A stretch of 30,109 bases of DNA from a virus: the IMG/VR virus record IMGVR_UViG_3300042923_000304, positions 1-30,109 of that record, one strand, 5' to 3'. The notes under the pieces were generated by a model. The model was given only the letters and a program-made list of their open reading frames with translations, did no database searches and was not told where the DNA came from. Of this stretch, positions 1-5,967 are shown piece by piece. Every line of letters begins with the position of its first letter. Positions within the stretch are counted from its first letter, which is position 1. Position numbers and translations under genes: made by a program.

Positions 1-35
1 AGGGTGTATTGGTCAGGTTGGAATACGATCGATGA
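1..35 (+). CDS. 3' end of an upstream gene (partial, unknown)
   Basis: Frame 3 is open from the window edge to a TGA at 33-35 and reads ...LVRLEYDR. The TGA overlaps the ATG of the next small gene in an ATGA arrangement, the coupling style used repeatedly later in the window. That overlap is the only reason to prefer this frame; only about ten residues are visible, so no function can be given. Confidence 0.35.
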   Translation, partial: GVLVRLEYDR

Positions 36-133
36 AGACATCAATATGGGAATTCCTGCTGGTGGGTGGCATGGTACTTGCAGTATTCGGCCTATCGAGT
101 CTGGCGGCGTGGGCATTCGTAATCAATCCGTGA
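32..133 (+). CDS. Small single-pass membrane protein (33 aa)
   Basis: This 33-residue frame starts at an ATG that overlaps the upstream stop (ATGA) and has a modest AGGTTGG ribosome site 9 bases upstream. Residues 8-30 form an uninterrupted hydrophobic stretch (FLLVGGMVLAVF and onward) suitable for one transmembrane helix, with a short charged N-terminus. It is followed 26 bases later by another small gene with a strong ribosome site. Tiny membrane proteins are common in phage early and accessory regions, but nothing here identifies the role. A competing frame (1-147) is also open; the hydrophobic pattern and coupling favour this one. Confidence 0.5.
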   Translation: MKTSIWEFLLVGGMVLAVFGLSSLAAWAFVINP

Positions 134-155
134 AATATCGGGCATAGGAGGGGCA
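133..155 (+). repeat. Ribosome-site leader repeat, copy 1
   Basis: The 23 bases from AAATATCGGGCATAGGA to GGGGCA recur at 500-523 with a single extra A in the purine run. Each copy contains the Shine-Dalgarno sequence of the gene that follows (starts at 159 and 529). Confidence 0.8.
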
Positions 156-158
156 GAT

Positions 159-323
159 ATGCGTATAAGAATAAAGAACGGGAATTGCTGGTATACGGAC
201 GAAGTGGGCAACGAGTTCGACGTTATTCGTATGATGGATGGCGCTATCGGCATTGGGTATGTCGTGAATGAGGGCAGCGATGGCGTGTATTGGGTGGACA
301 TTGGGGACGCGGAGGAGATTTAG
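159..323 (+). CDS. Hypothetical acidic small protein (54 aa)
   Basis: ATG at 159 follows a strong TAGGAGGGG ribosome site. The 54-residue product starts with a basic strand (MRIRIKNG) and ends in an acidic tail (DIGDAEEI). It is rich in alternating hydrophobic and charged residues (VIRMMDG, IGIGYVV, VYWVDIG), which suggests a small all-beta fold. The stop codon abuts the ATG of the next gene (TAGATG), and its last codons, GGAGGAG, form that gene's ribosome site, so the two are translationally coupled. I do not recognise the family. Confidence 0.65.
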   Translation: MRIRIKNGNCWYTDEVGNEFDVIRMMDGAIGIGYVVNEGSDGVYWVDIGDAEEI

Positions 324-542
324 ATGGGCGACGAGATGATAGTTCTAATTAAGGATAGGGGAAGACCAATAGGCCGTATGGGCGCGATCGTCGATGATTT
401 CTATGAGGACGGGGAAAAAGTCGGCTGGCGGGTCAGGATTCTGGGTACAGATGAGTTAGTGGATGCATATGGCAGCGAGGTCAGTCACGTTCGTGGGCTA
501 AATATCGGGCATAGGAAGGGGCATGTAAATGAGCGGCGATAG
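324..542 (+). CDS. Hypothetical small protein (72 aa)
   Basis: The gene starts directly after the previous stop, using the GGAGGAG inside the end of that gene as ribosome site. Residues 5-60 look like a compact beta-barrel or SH3-like domain (MIVLIKDRG, GAIVDDFYEDG, WRVRILG). The C-terminus is basic (RKGHVNERR) and overlaps the next gene by 14 bases. The spacing of short strands separated by Gly/Asp turns resembles small phage proteins of unknown role; no motif supports an activity. Confidence 0.7.
   Translation: MGDEMIVLIKDRGRPIGRMGAIVDDFYEDGEKVGWRVRILGTDELVDAYGSEVSHVRGLNIGHRKGHVNERR
500..523 (+). repeat. Ribosome-site leader repeat, copy 2
   Basis: Second copy of the 133-155 sequence, with one extra A (AGGAAGGGG instead of AGGAGGGG). 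It lies inside the end of the 324-542 gene and supplies the ribosome site for the gene starting at 529. Confidence 0.8.
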
Positions 543-717
543 CATCCATACGACAGTAATAAAGGTAGTAGTACAAGAGAACGGCATAATCAGAGATCCA
601 AATACAGGGGAGTTCCTAGGTAGATTAGCAGACGGAGTACCATACCACTGGATATGTCAGGCGAAAGAACTACAAGACGGATTAGAGCAAGACAAGGATA
701 CCGAGTCCACCGATTAG
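529..717 (+). CDS. Hypothetical small protein (62 aa)
   Basis: ATG at 529 lies 14 bases inside the preceding gene, behind AGGAAGGGG. The protein has a beta-rich first half (TTVIKVVVQENG), a turn motif (RDPNTGEFLG) and an acidic C-terminus (QDKDTESTD). It is the last gene before an intrinsic terminator, so it closes the upstream operon. The codons in this gene are AT-richer and more uniform than in its neighbours (many ATA, GTA, AGA), which may mean a different origin. Function unknown. Confidence 0.65.
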   Translation: MSGDSIHTTVIKVVVQENGIIRDPNTGEFLGRLADGVPYHWICQAKELQDGLEQDKDTESTD

Positions 718-767
718 TAATCCCCGTACTTAGACAGACTATAGAACCCATAGAATCGATCACCCTA

Positions 768-793
768 GGTCACAGTGATACTGTGGCCTTTTT
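768..793 (+). terminator. Intrinsic terminator closing the upstream gene cluster
   Basis: An 8-bp stem GGTCACAG/CTGTGGCC (one G-U pair) with a 5-base loop is followed by TTTTT. It separates the small-gene cluster from the small terminase gene. Confidence 0.85.
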
Positions 794-866
794 GCTGTCT
801 CTCCGTGATACATGTTAACAGTATACCATCCAGTGAGTATTCCTTACATCAATGGAGGTGGCCGAA

Positions 867-1352
867 ATGCCCGCAGAGTTTACGAAGAACGACACTTTGG
901 AACGTAAAGAAGCATTTGAATATTACTACTCATTAGGTGAGGAAAGGTCACTGCAAAAGACAGCCGAATTCACGGGGAAAGGCTTCGCCACTATTAAGCG
1001 GTGGTCTAGGAGTCTAAACTGGACGGAGCGCGTCAAGCAGCGGGATCTGGAGCTTGCATCCAAACTGGAGAAGAAAACAAACCACACGATCCTGACATCG
1101 AAGGTAGAATATAGAGGCGCGATCCGCAGTCTAGTAGAGAAATTCAAGGAGGATGTGGCGAATGGCGACATCAAAATCAAGTCAGTACAGGACTTTGAGA
1201 AGATCGTCCGGCTAGATATGGATCTGATGGGAGTAGATATGGGTGAGGACGATGGCAATATGCAGTCTCTGGCCGAAATTCTCAAGGCATCAGCAGGATT
1301 AATCCAGAGCGCGTCTGGTGGCGATATAGGGGGTGCAAGAACAAACGAGTAG
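867..1352 (+). CDS. terS: Phage terminase small subunit
   Basis: Probable DNA-recognition subunit of the packaging motor, which selects the cos or pac site and recruits the large subunit. The start is set at 867 because GGAGGTG (854-860) sits 6 bases upstream; a longer frame from 852 would begin inside that ribosome site. Residues 28-52 form a helix-turn-helix typical of small terminases (SLQKTAEF then TIKRWSRSLNW), followed by the W-x-E-R-V basic segment. The central part (about 70-125) is helical and suited to oligomerisation, and the tail is acidic then Gly/Ala-rich. About 160 residues is normal for the family. Position after a terminator and upstream of terL supports the call, although terL is 4.6 kb away rather than adjacent, which is unusual. 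Confidence 0.8.
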   Translation: MPAEFTKNDTLERKEAFEYYYSLGEERSLQKTAEFTGKGFATIKRWSRSLNWTERVKQRDLELASKLEKKTNHTILTSKVEYRGAIRSLVEKFKEDVANGDIKIKSVQDFEKIVRLDMDLMGVDMGEDDGNMQSLAEILKASAGLIQSASGGDIGGARTNE

Positions 1353-1363
1353 GAGGAATGGAC

Positions 1364-1678
1364 ATGTTAAAACAGAAGGTACATGCAATAGCGAACAATC
1401 GGAAGCAGTGGTATGTGGTAGTTGTGGCAGACAAGTATGCAGCGGTGCCAATAAGGGGCGGTACTGGGTATAGGCTAACTGAGATCACGGAGGACGCAGC
1501 GAATTCGGGTGTCGGTCTGGCACAGTCTGAAATGGCCATCACTGATTGGGGTATTGCACATGTCACCGCCAAGGATCTAAAGGGCCAGATATTCGAAGTG
1601 GCAGATACTAGTATCACCAGTAGGAGTGTAACACCGTGGTCTCCACCGATGGCGTGCTCGTCGGAGGTGAAATCTTGA
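1364..1678 (+). CDS. Hypothetical protein (104 aa)
   Basis: AGGAGGA at 1351-1357 places the start at the ATG at 1364; an ATG at 1358 would touch the ribosome site. The N-terminal 75 residues look like a small alpha/beta domain (QWYVVVVADKY, YRLTEITEDAA, MAITDWGIAHVTA). The C-terminal 20 residues are Ser/Pro-rich and overlie the ribosome site of the next gene, so they may be little constrained. The stop overlaps the next ATG by one base (TGATG). Not recognised. Confidence 0.7.
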   Translation: MLKQKVHAIANNRKQWYVVVVADKYAAVPIRGGTGYRLTEITEDAANSGVGLAQSEMAITDWGIAHVTAKDLKGQIFEVADTSITSRSVTPWSPPMACSSEVKS

Positions 1679-2109
1679 TGTTCATTCTAGTGTTCGATGC
1701 CCCAAAGGAAAAGGGTAAGATGCGGTCGTACGAAACCATGCGTAGTCTGTTGGATGAGGCAGTCGATATAAGCTCTGGTAGACGGGGTGACGGGCAATTA
1801 TCAGTCAGACGCCTGATGGAGGTCACTCAGAATGGCAAGGTCTCGCATTTGAATTTGGTATTTGAGGATGGGAAGATCCAGCTCAAGCGGGATGACACGC
1901 CAGAGCCTACATTACGACCGCCACTGTCATGCTATGGGGTGAATGAACTGGTCGATGAATTAATGAAGCGTGGCAGTGTCGACTATCTGAATATCGATCG
2001 CGGTGAGGTGTGCACTATTGGTAGGACACCAAGTCGGAAGGGTGATCCTAGGAATTTCCTAGGTCCATCACTCGTGCTAGTCGTCGATCAACTGCAACAT
2101 CAGGGGTAG
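1678..2109 (+). CDS. Hypothetical protein (143 aa)
   Basis: The start at 1678 uses TCGGAGGTG upstream and a TGATG overlap with the previous stop. A longer frame from 1636 has no ribosome site and would add 14 residues. The sequence begins with a strand (MFILVFDAP), then a basic helical stretch (RSYETMRSLLDEAV, SVRRLMEVTQ), a strand (SHLNLVFEDGKIQLKR) and a proline-rich linker (TPEPTLRPPL). No catalytic motif is evident. A hairpin follows immediately, so this gene may end a transcript with the 1364 gene. Confidence 0.7.
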   Translation: MFILVFDAPKEKGKMRSYETMRSLLDEAVDISSGRRGDGQLSVRRLMEVTQNGKVSHLNLVFEDGKIQLKRDDTPEPTLRPPLSCYGVNELVDELMKRGSVDYLNIDRGEVCTIGRTPSRKGDPRNFLGPSLVLVVDQLQHQG

Positions 2110-2114
2110 CAATG

Positions 2115-2138
2115 GGGGCAGCTAGTCTGCCCCTTAAT
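2115..2138 (+). terminator. Hairpin after the 143-aa gene (possible terminator)
   Basis: A perfect 7-bp stem GGGGCAG/CTGCCCC with a 5-base loop is followed by TTAATT. The stem is strong but the U-tract is poor, so termination may be partial. Confidence 0.55.
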
Positions 2139-2160
2139 TACAAGAGGGGGTATACACGAC

Positions 2161-2802
2161 ATGTCGAAGTCTCTATATCAGACTATGACTCCGCTGCAAC
2201 TGGCTGGTAAATTGCGGGCCACCGAGGGCTGGGTGACGAAATTCAGGAAGAAAGCAGAGTTCTGGGAGGCAGAGGCACGCAGGTTAGGTTCCACATCTCA
2301 ATACAAGATCTATGACTTCTCTGGCGATGGCCATATCACTATCGGTCCGCAGCAGATATCTATGGAACCGACCACCGAACTATTGAAGGAAGCGGATATC
2401 GAAGTGTCCTATGTGTCGGAGTGGTCAGAACCTATGCCACGGGACGCATTCGCAGCACTCAAGGGTCTGGTACTTGAAGATGTTCCACGTGAAACACCTC
2501 AATCAGTAAAGGTCATCGTCAATCCGACGGTCGAGGAGACGACCAAGCGTAGGTTCGATGTCTCCCAGTTCGAGCTACCGCCAAACTTCCGTATTGCGCC
2601 ACATACAGCCAAGTTCGGCCCTATCCACTACCGGAAGTGTATCAATGTTCTGACTGGGGAAGTAGGTATTATCAAGCGGGGTATTAAGGCTGCGAAAGGG
2701 TCGAGATATCCACACAAGGCATATTGCGTCCTTTATGGTGAGTCGAATGAGTTCGTGTATGAACTGTCCAAGGACATCTGGATCTTGGAACGGATACGAT
2801 AG
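2161..2802 (+). CDS. Hypothetical protein (213 aa)
   Basis: ATG at 2161 follows GAGGGGG about 9 bases upstream. The N-terminal 45 residues are helical with alternating charge (KLRATEGWVTKFRKKAEFWEA), resembling a short coiled coil. A middle segment (about 60-110) is acidic. The C-terminal 80 residues are basic and beta-rich with several aromatics (FGPIHYRKCINVLTG, YCVLYGES, VYELSKDIWILERIR). No known motif is visible. The gene stands alone between two hairpin-containing spacers. Function unknown. Confidence 0.75.
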   Translation: MSKSLYQTMTPLQLAGKLRATEGWVTKFRKKAEFWEAEARRLGSTSQYKIYDFSGDGHITIGPQQISMEPTTELLKEADIEVSYVSEWSEPMPRDAFAALKGLVLEDVPRETPQSVKVIVNPTVEETTKRRFDVSQFELPPNFRIAPHTAKFGPIHYRKCINVLTGEVGIIKRGIKAAKGSRYPHKAYCVLYGESNEFVYELSKDIWILERIR

Positions 2803-2892
2803 GCCATTATACCGATTGGGATTATCGACCGATATAGGGGTTATCAGGGGCGGCTAATCTGGTCGCCTTAATCCTTATCTGGAGGCGGGAAT

Positions 2893-3078
2893 ATGGCAAT
2901 GGGCACGAAGTCGTACATAAAGAGCGATGACAGGGAGAATAGGGGTATATTCAGTGAGATCACCAAGCAGGATTTGGTCCTCATTCTGATATTGGTTCCC
3001 CCAGCGACAGGCTTGATGTGGGGATTCATCAGAGTGGCATGGTTCGTATTATCGATGATAGGAGATGTGGTAGGATGA
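2893..3078 (+). CDS. Small membrane protein, possible holin-like
   Basis: The ribosome site GGAGG at 2881 precedes the ATG at 2893. The 61-residue protein has a charged N-terminal half (residues 1-26) and a hydrophobic C-terminal half (LVLILILVPP then WGFIRVAWFVLSMIG) that could form one long or two short transmembrane segments. It is coupled by an ATGA overlap to another protein with an N-terminal membrane segment, and an NlpC/P60 peptidase is encoded 1.3 kb downstream, so a lysis role is possible. Size and charge fit a holin or antiholin, but nothing specific proves it. Confidence 0.6.
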   Translation: MAMGTKSYIKSDDRENRGIFSEITKQDLVLILILVPPATGLMWGFIRVAWFVLSMIGDVVG

Positions 3079-3518
3079 ATACCGATCTGGGTATAGTGCT
3101 GTCGGTTTTGGCCGGAGCAATAGGTGGGTCGCTGCAATTATCGGTGCGGGAGATCATCAGGAAGCGCAGGAAGAAGGCCGAAGAGCCAGTGGAATTCACG
3201 ATGGGGCCAGCGGTCGATTCTGATGTTGAAACACCGGAGGATACAAAGGAGAAGGTCCGTACTGCGCTTTTCAGCACGCATGGTAGCCTGTACGATGCGC
3301 ATCTGCGATATGTGGCCAGAGTGGGCGCATTCACCAACCAATGTCGAATGTTGGGCATGGACGAAAAGCAGGTAGACCAAGCATTGGTCGATGTACGACA
3401 GATGTCGGAACGTACGCATTTCTCATTTGCAGCAGCGTTAGAAACTACGATAGACCTGATCAGATGGCATGGGGATGGGTATCGTATCGTGATGAGGAAC
3501 ATGAGGTATATCGAATGA
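3075..3518 (+). CDS. Membrane-anchored hypothetical protein (147 aa)
   Basis: The start at 3075 is in an ATGA overlap with the preceding stop; the longer frame from 3018 runs inside the upstream membrane gene. Residues 5-20 (LGIVLSVLAGAIGG) form a membrane segment followed by a strongly basic stop-transfer stretch (REIIRKRRKKAEE), predicting N-out/C-in topology. An acidic linker and a helical domain of about 80 residues follow. The family is not recognised. Pairing with the upstream membrane gene suggests they act together, perhaps in lysis timing or superinfection control; this is inference only. Confidence 0.6.
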   Translation: MNTDLGIVLSVLAGAIGGSLQLSVREIIRKRRKKAEEPVEFTMGPAVDSDVETPEDTKEKVRTALFSTHGSLYDAHLRYVARVGAFTNQCRMLGMDEKQVDQALVDVRQMSERTHFSFAAALETTIDLIRWHGDGYRIVMRNMRYIE

Positions 3519-3781
3519 GGGCACGGCAGGTAAGGATTGAGAAGAAGATCACTGAGGCACCTGTGTTATCTACGGGTGCCACATTCATACACGATAATAC
3601 GAAGTACAAATTGCTGACGATACAGAGGATAGATGTCGATTATAAGCGTGGCATAGTCATTATAGTTGGCACTGGTCGACCATTAGCAGGTTATCACGGA
3701 AGGGTGAGTGGACGTGAGCGAGGAGAAATGGTGGGATTATCAGTTAAACGTTCGGTGCTGGCCAGCCCGATTGGGGATTGA
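3515..3781 (+). CDS. Hypothetical protein (88 aa)
   Basis: The start at 3515 overlaps the previous stop as ATGA and has GAGGT 8 bases upstream. A longer frame from 3341 overlaps the upstream gene by 180 bases and is rejected. The product is basic and beta-rich (RQVRIEKKITEAP, YKLLTIQRIDVDY, RGIVIIVGTGRP). The last 25 codons overlap the following gene, so its C-terminus may be poorly constrained. Function unknown. Confidence 0.55.
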   Translation: MRARQVRIEKKITEAPVLSTGATFIHDNTKYKLLTIQRIDVDYKRGIVIIVGTGRPLAGYHGRVSGRERGEMVGLSVKRSVLASPIGD

Positions 3782-3980
3782 CAAGCACTGGAGCGAGGCA
3801 GATTGGGACATGGTCGATCAGGTCAGAGACCAGTACCCACAGGTGCACATCGAGAGAGGCTATATGCTGGAGTGGGGCACTAGGGAGTACGGTGAATGTC
3901 CAGAGTATGGGGAATCACCAGTCGAGACGATCATAGTCAGGCCAATAGTCAAGTGGTATGGGAGGTTTAGCCGTGGGTGA
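3714..3980 (+). CDS. Hypothetical Trp/Tyr-rich protein (88 aa, GTG start)
   Basis: GTG at 3714 lies about 9 bases after GGAAGGG; a GTG at 3708 is also possible but too close to it. The protein is rich in aromatic and acidic residues (KWWDYQ, HWSEADWDMVDQ, RGYMLEWG) and has the pattern ECPEYGES near residue 65. It overlaps the upstream gene by 68 bases and the downstream one by 8 bases. Not recognised. Confidence 0.5.
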   Translation: MSEEKWWDYQLNVRCWPARLGIDKHWSEADWDMVDQVRDQYPQVHIERGYMLEWGTREYGECPEYGESPVETIIVRPIVKWYGRFSRG

Positions 3981-4323
3981 AATAGCAGATCACTACATCG
4001 ACAAGATGCTTGGGTTCGCCAGCAAGTACAACGAGATTAGCGGGGCGCGGGGTCGGGGGTATCGCAAGACCCCACCTGAACGGATGGTGTGGACGACAGC
4101 AAAGGGGGATGTACTCCTGATCGACGGCATGGGGAATACGCATATCCTAAACTGCCTGCACTTGATCGAGAGGGAACATGGCTACATAGGGCCGTTGATC
4201 CTCAATGAAGCACCCACTTATAGGTACATGGTGGACACCCTGATAAAGCGTAAGGCGCTAACTGGAGAGTATCTCTTCCTGACTATCTCAGAGAGACTTA
4301 ACACCAGAATCCAAGGAGGCTAA
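3973..4323 (+). CDS. Hypothetical protein (116 aa, GTG start)
   Basis: GGAGGT at 3961-3966 followed 6 bases later by GTG at 3973 supports this start over the ATG at 3958, which precedes the ribosome site. The N-terminus reads GEIADHYIDKMLGF, then a basic Gly/Arg loop (GARGRGYRK), then a likely alpha/beta domain (KGDVLLIDGMGNTHI, LIEREHGYIG) and a C-terminal helix plus strand (EYLFLTISERL). No catalytic residues can be assigned. It directly precedes the NlpC/P60 gene, whose ribosome site lies at its 3' end. Confidence 0.6.
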   Translation: MGEIADHYIDKMLGFASKYNEISGARGRGYRKTPPERMVWTTAKGDVLLIDGMGNTHILNCLHLIEREHGYIGPLILNEAPTYRYMVDTLIKRKALTGEYLFLTISERLNTRIQGG

Positions 4324-4328
4324 CATCA

Positions 4329-4892
4329 ATGGCACTAAGACCAGATTCTCCCGTCGGACAGATTGCAGCATACGTAGAAGGACTCGAAACTGAAGTAGCG
4401 GCCTACAAAGCAGAGGTAAAGAAGCTGGACGCCGAAATTGTTAGTTTAGAGCAGGAGATCATGATGCTGGAAAATCAGCCAACTCCAGTGGTTACACCAA
4501 GCTGGGAGGTAAAGGCAGACACTGTCATAGCAATTGCTAAAGCATTCGATGATCTGAAGATCCCGTACGTTTTCGGCGGTGAAACGATCAGTGGAATGGA
4601 TTGCTCTGGATTCGTCCAGTTTATCTATCGGCAGGTTGGGGTTGAGATGTATCGTGTCAGCAAGAACCAAGCAGAGCAAGGTGAACAGATAAACAAGAAG
4701 GACAGTAAGCTATGGCGCAAGGGCGATTTGGTTGCTTTTGATTATGATAAGGATGGCGTAGTTGACCATATCGGGATCTACCTAGGCAATGGCACAATGA
4801 TCCATACCAACACTCCGTCTACTGGCATCAATATCAAAGCAGTCAACCACACGACCAGCAGCCTAGTGAGCGTGAACCGTGTATTAAAGTAG
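4329..4892 (+). CDS. NlpC/P60 peptidoglycan peptidase with N-terminal coiled coil
   Basis: Predicted cysteine endopeptidase that cuts stem peptides of peptidoglycan. Residues 15-50 form a coiled coil (LETEVAAYKAEVKKLDAEI), followed by a short Pro/Thr linker (about 50-58). The NlpC/P60 domain spans about 60-187, with nucleophile Cys92 in MDCSGFVQF, His147 in VDHIGIYLG and a third polar position at His159 in MIHTN. There is no signal peptide, so export would need a holin or the virion. A perfect AAGGAGG lies 9 bases upstream. A position between terS and terL is atypical for an endolysin; it could be the lysin paired with the 2893 membrane protein, or a virion-associated hydrolase. The peptidase class is secure, the role is not. 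Confidence 0.85.
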   Translation: MALRPDSPVGQIAAYVEGLETEVAAYKAEVKKLDAEIVSLEQEIMMLENQPTPVVTPSWEVKADTVIAIAKAFDDLKIPYVFGGETISGMDCSGFVQFIYRQVGVEMYRVSKNQAEQGEQINKKDSKLWRKGDLVAFDYDKDGVVDHIGIYLGNGTMIHTNTPSTGINIKAVNHTTSSLVSVNRVLK

Positions 4893-4904
4893 GGAGGTGT
4901 GGGT

Positions 4905-5150
4905 ATGAGTGACGCAATGGAAGACCGCGATCGCAATTTCAGGGAGCTTCGTCGTGACATCGCGGACTATGTGAATGGATGCGTAGCTACTAGCAGGACT
5001 CCATCCGGTTCTCACTTCACGGTGGTATATCCCCGTTGGTCAGGACTAGGCGTGGACGGTATGCTGAGCAACGCGCAGCGCGAATTGAGGATGGCGGCAG
5101 TGAGATCCATGATAGGGTACACTGACCCATTGCTAGACGAAGTCGAGTGA
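4905..5150 (+). CDS. Hypothetical protein (81 aa)
   Basis: GGGAGGTG at 4892-4899 lies 5 bases before ATG 4905; the in-frame GTG at 4899 is part of the ribosome site. The N-terminus is a highly charged helix (MEDRDRNFRELRRDIADYV). It is followed by a Ser/Gly-containing segment (RTPSGSHFTVVYPRW) and a helix (NAQRELRMAAVRSMIG), ending in an acidic tail. Not recognised. Confidence 0.65.
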   Translation: MSDAMEDRDRNFRELRRDIADYVNGCVATSRTPSGSHFTVVYPRWSGLGVDGMLSNAQRELRMAAVRSMIGYTDPLLDEVE

Positions 5151-5177
5151 TCGATATAAGGGCCGGAGGTGATAACG

Positions 5178-5390
5178 ATGCCTAGAACAATCAGGCGGTC
5201 GGTACCCTATCGGCCCGAACCTGTATATAACTATCAAAAATGCGCATTCTGCGAGGGAGCAGTAGATCCTGCAGATCTGGTAACGAGGCCCATCGGTGGC
5301 ACGTTTTACTTTGGACACAGGCAGTGCTTCAATGGCAGGACCGACATAGAGATAGCTAGGATTCAGCAGATTGTCATGGAGGTGGACTGA
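5178..5390 (+). CDS. Small zinc-knuckle protein A (70 aa)
   Basis: GGAGGTG at 5165-5171 places the start at 5178. The protein has a basic, Pro/Tyr-rich N-terminus and a four-ligand zinc site: CAFC then 21 residues then HRQC (C-x2-C-x21-H-x2-C). The spacing is identical to that of the gene at 5767-5967. Such sites usually stabilise a small treble-clef or ribbon fold that binds nucleic acid or protein. The last codons (MEVD, stop) contain the ribosome site for the next gene. Confidence 0.7.
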   Translation: MPRTIRRSVPYRPEPVYNYQKCAFCEGAVDPADLVTRPIGGTFYFGHRQCFNGRTDIEIARIQQIVMEVD

Positions 5391-5391
5391 T

Positions 5392-5508
5392 ATGGACAGA
5401 TTGATATGGCACATCGATAGGTGGATGTGGCGATTTGAGGGATGGGTAAGACGTAAGCGCAAATGGGCCAAACAGAGGATTGAAGAGATAGATCTGGAGG
5501 TGGACTAG
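5392..5508 (+). CDS. Very small basic Trp-rich protein (38 aa)
   Basis: ATG at 5392 is preceded at normal spacing by GGAGGTG inside the end of the previous gene, and the frame closes at 5506-5508. The 38-residue product contains five Trp and a dense run of Arg/Lys (WVRRKRKWAKQR), then an acidic end (EEIDLEVD). An amphipathic basic helix is likely. Its last 12 bases repeat the end of the previous gene and again hold the ribosome site of the next gene. Good spacing and coupling support a real gene despite its length; function unknown. Confidence 0.6.
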   Translation: MDRLIWHIDRWMWRFEGWVRRKRKWAKQRIEEIDLEVD

Positions 5509-5509
5509 G

Positions 5510-5770
5510 ATGGGAAAGCAATGGCAGGAGTACAAGATCTTCCTAAAGGGTGCGGATAGTCCGATAGTCGGCCAAATGACGATGGACGCCGTGCAGGAAC
5601 TACGAAGCAGGCTACGCCTCAGCCCACGGGATATGAACTGGATACCGGAGATGGTGTTCACATTCGACGATGCAGATGGGGATATAGTCATCGTGAAAGT
5701 CGAACAGATCGCAATGTTCACATACCAGCCTGCAGACGATAAGCCAGAGCAGCAGGTGGGGTTCCTATGA
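5510..5770 (+). CDS. Hypothetical protein (86 aa)
   Basis: The start lies one base after the previous stop, using GGAGGTG at 5496-5502. It looks like a small beta-sandwich (YKIFLKGAD, MVFTFDDADGDIVIVKVEQIAMF) with one helix (AVQELRSRLRLS). The C-terminus (DDKPEQQVGFL) overlaps the next gene by 4 bases (ATGA). No known motif. Confidence 0.65.
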   Translation: MGKQWQEYKIFLKGADSPIVGQMTMDAVQELRSRLRLSPRDMNWIPEMVFTFDDADGDIVIVKVEQIAMFTYQPADDKPEQQVGFL

Positions 5771-5967
5771 GGAACAGGTATGCAGGTGTGTGCTACTACT
5801 GCGACCAGAGGGTAGAGGTTGGGGCAGGGCACTTCGAGAGGCATAAAGGTGGCTGGCGTACGATCCATGCATCCTGTGTATTTGAGCAGCGGAAGGTTAA
5901 GCGCGAGGCCAAGGTACAGGCAGAGCAGGCATGGCAGAGAGTACTGGAGATGACAGGCAATGGCTAA
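5767..5967 (+). CDS. Small zinc-knuckle protein B (66 aa)
   Basis: ATGA overlap with the upstream gene at 5767. The protein carries CYYC then 21 residues then HASC, the same C-x2-C-x21-H-x2-C layout as the 5178-5390 gene, followed by a basic helix (EQRKVKREAKVQAEQAW). It overlaps the large terminase start by 8 bases, so it is translated just ahead of terL. Small Zn proteins beside terminase genes are often HNH nucleases, but no HNH histidine pair is visible here; a DNA-binding or structural role is more likely. Which of the two copies came first cannot be told. Confidence 0.7.
   Translation: MRNRYAGVCYYCDQRVEVGAGHFERHKGGWRTIHASCVFEQRKVKREAKVQAEQAWQRVLEMTGNG

Noticed and set aside
1-147. Open frame 1 across the left edge
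   Set aside because: Competes with the coupled hydrophobic mini-gene at 32-133; it has no visible start and ends within the ribosome site of the 159 gene.
815-843. Possible promoter TTAACA-17-TATTCC upstream of terS
   Set aside because: The -10 matches consensus at only three positions; too weak to list as a feature.
2841-2875. Hairpin GGCG...CGCC after the 213-aa gene
   Set aside because: Only about 4-5 pairs with mismatches inside; no U-tract.
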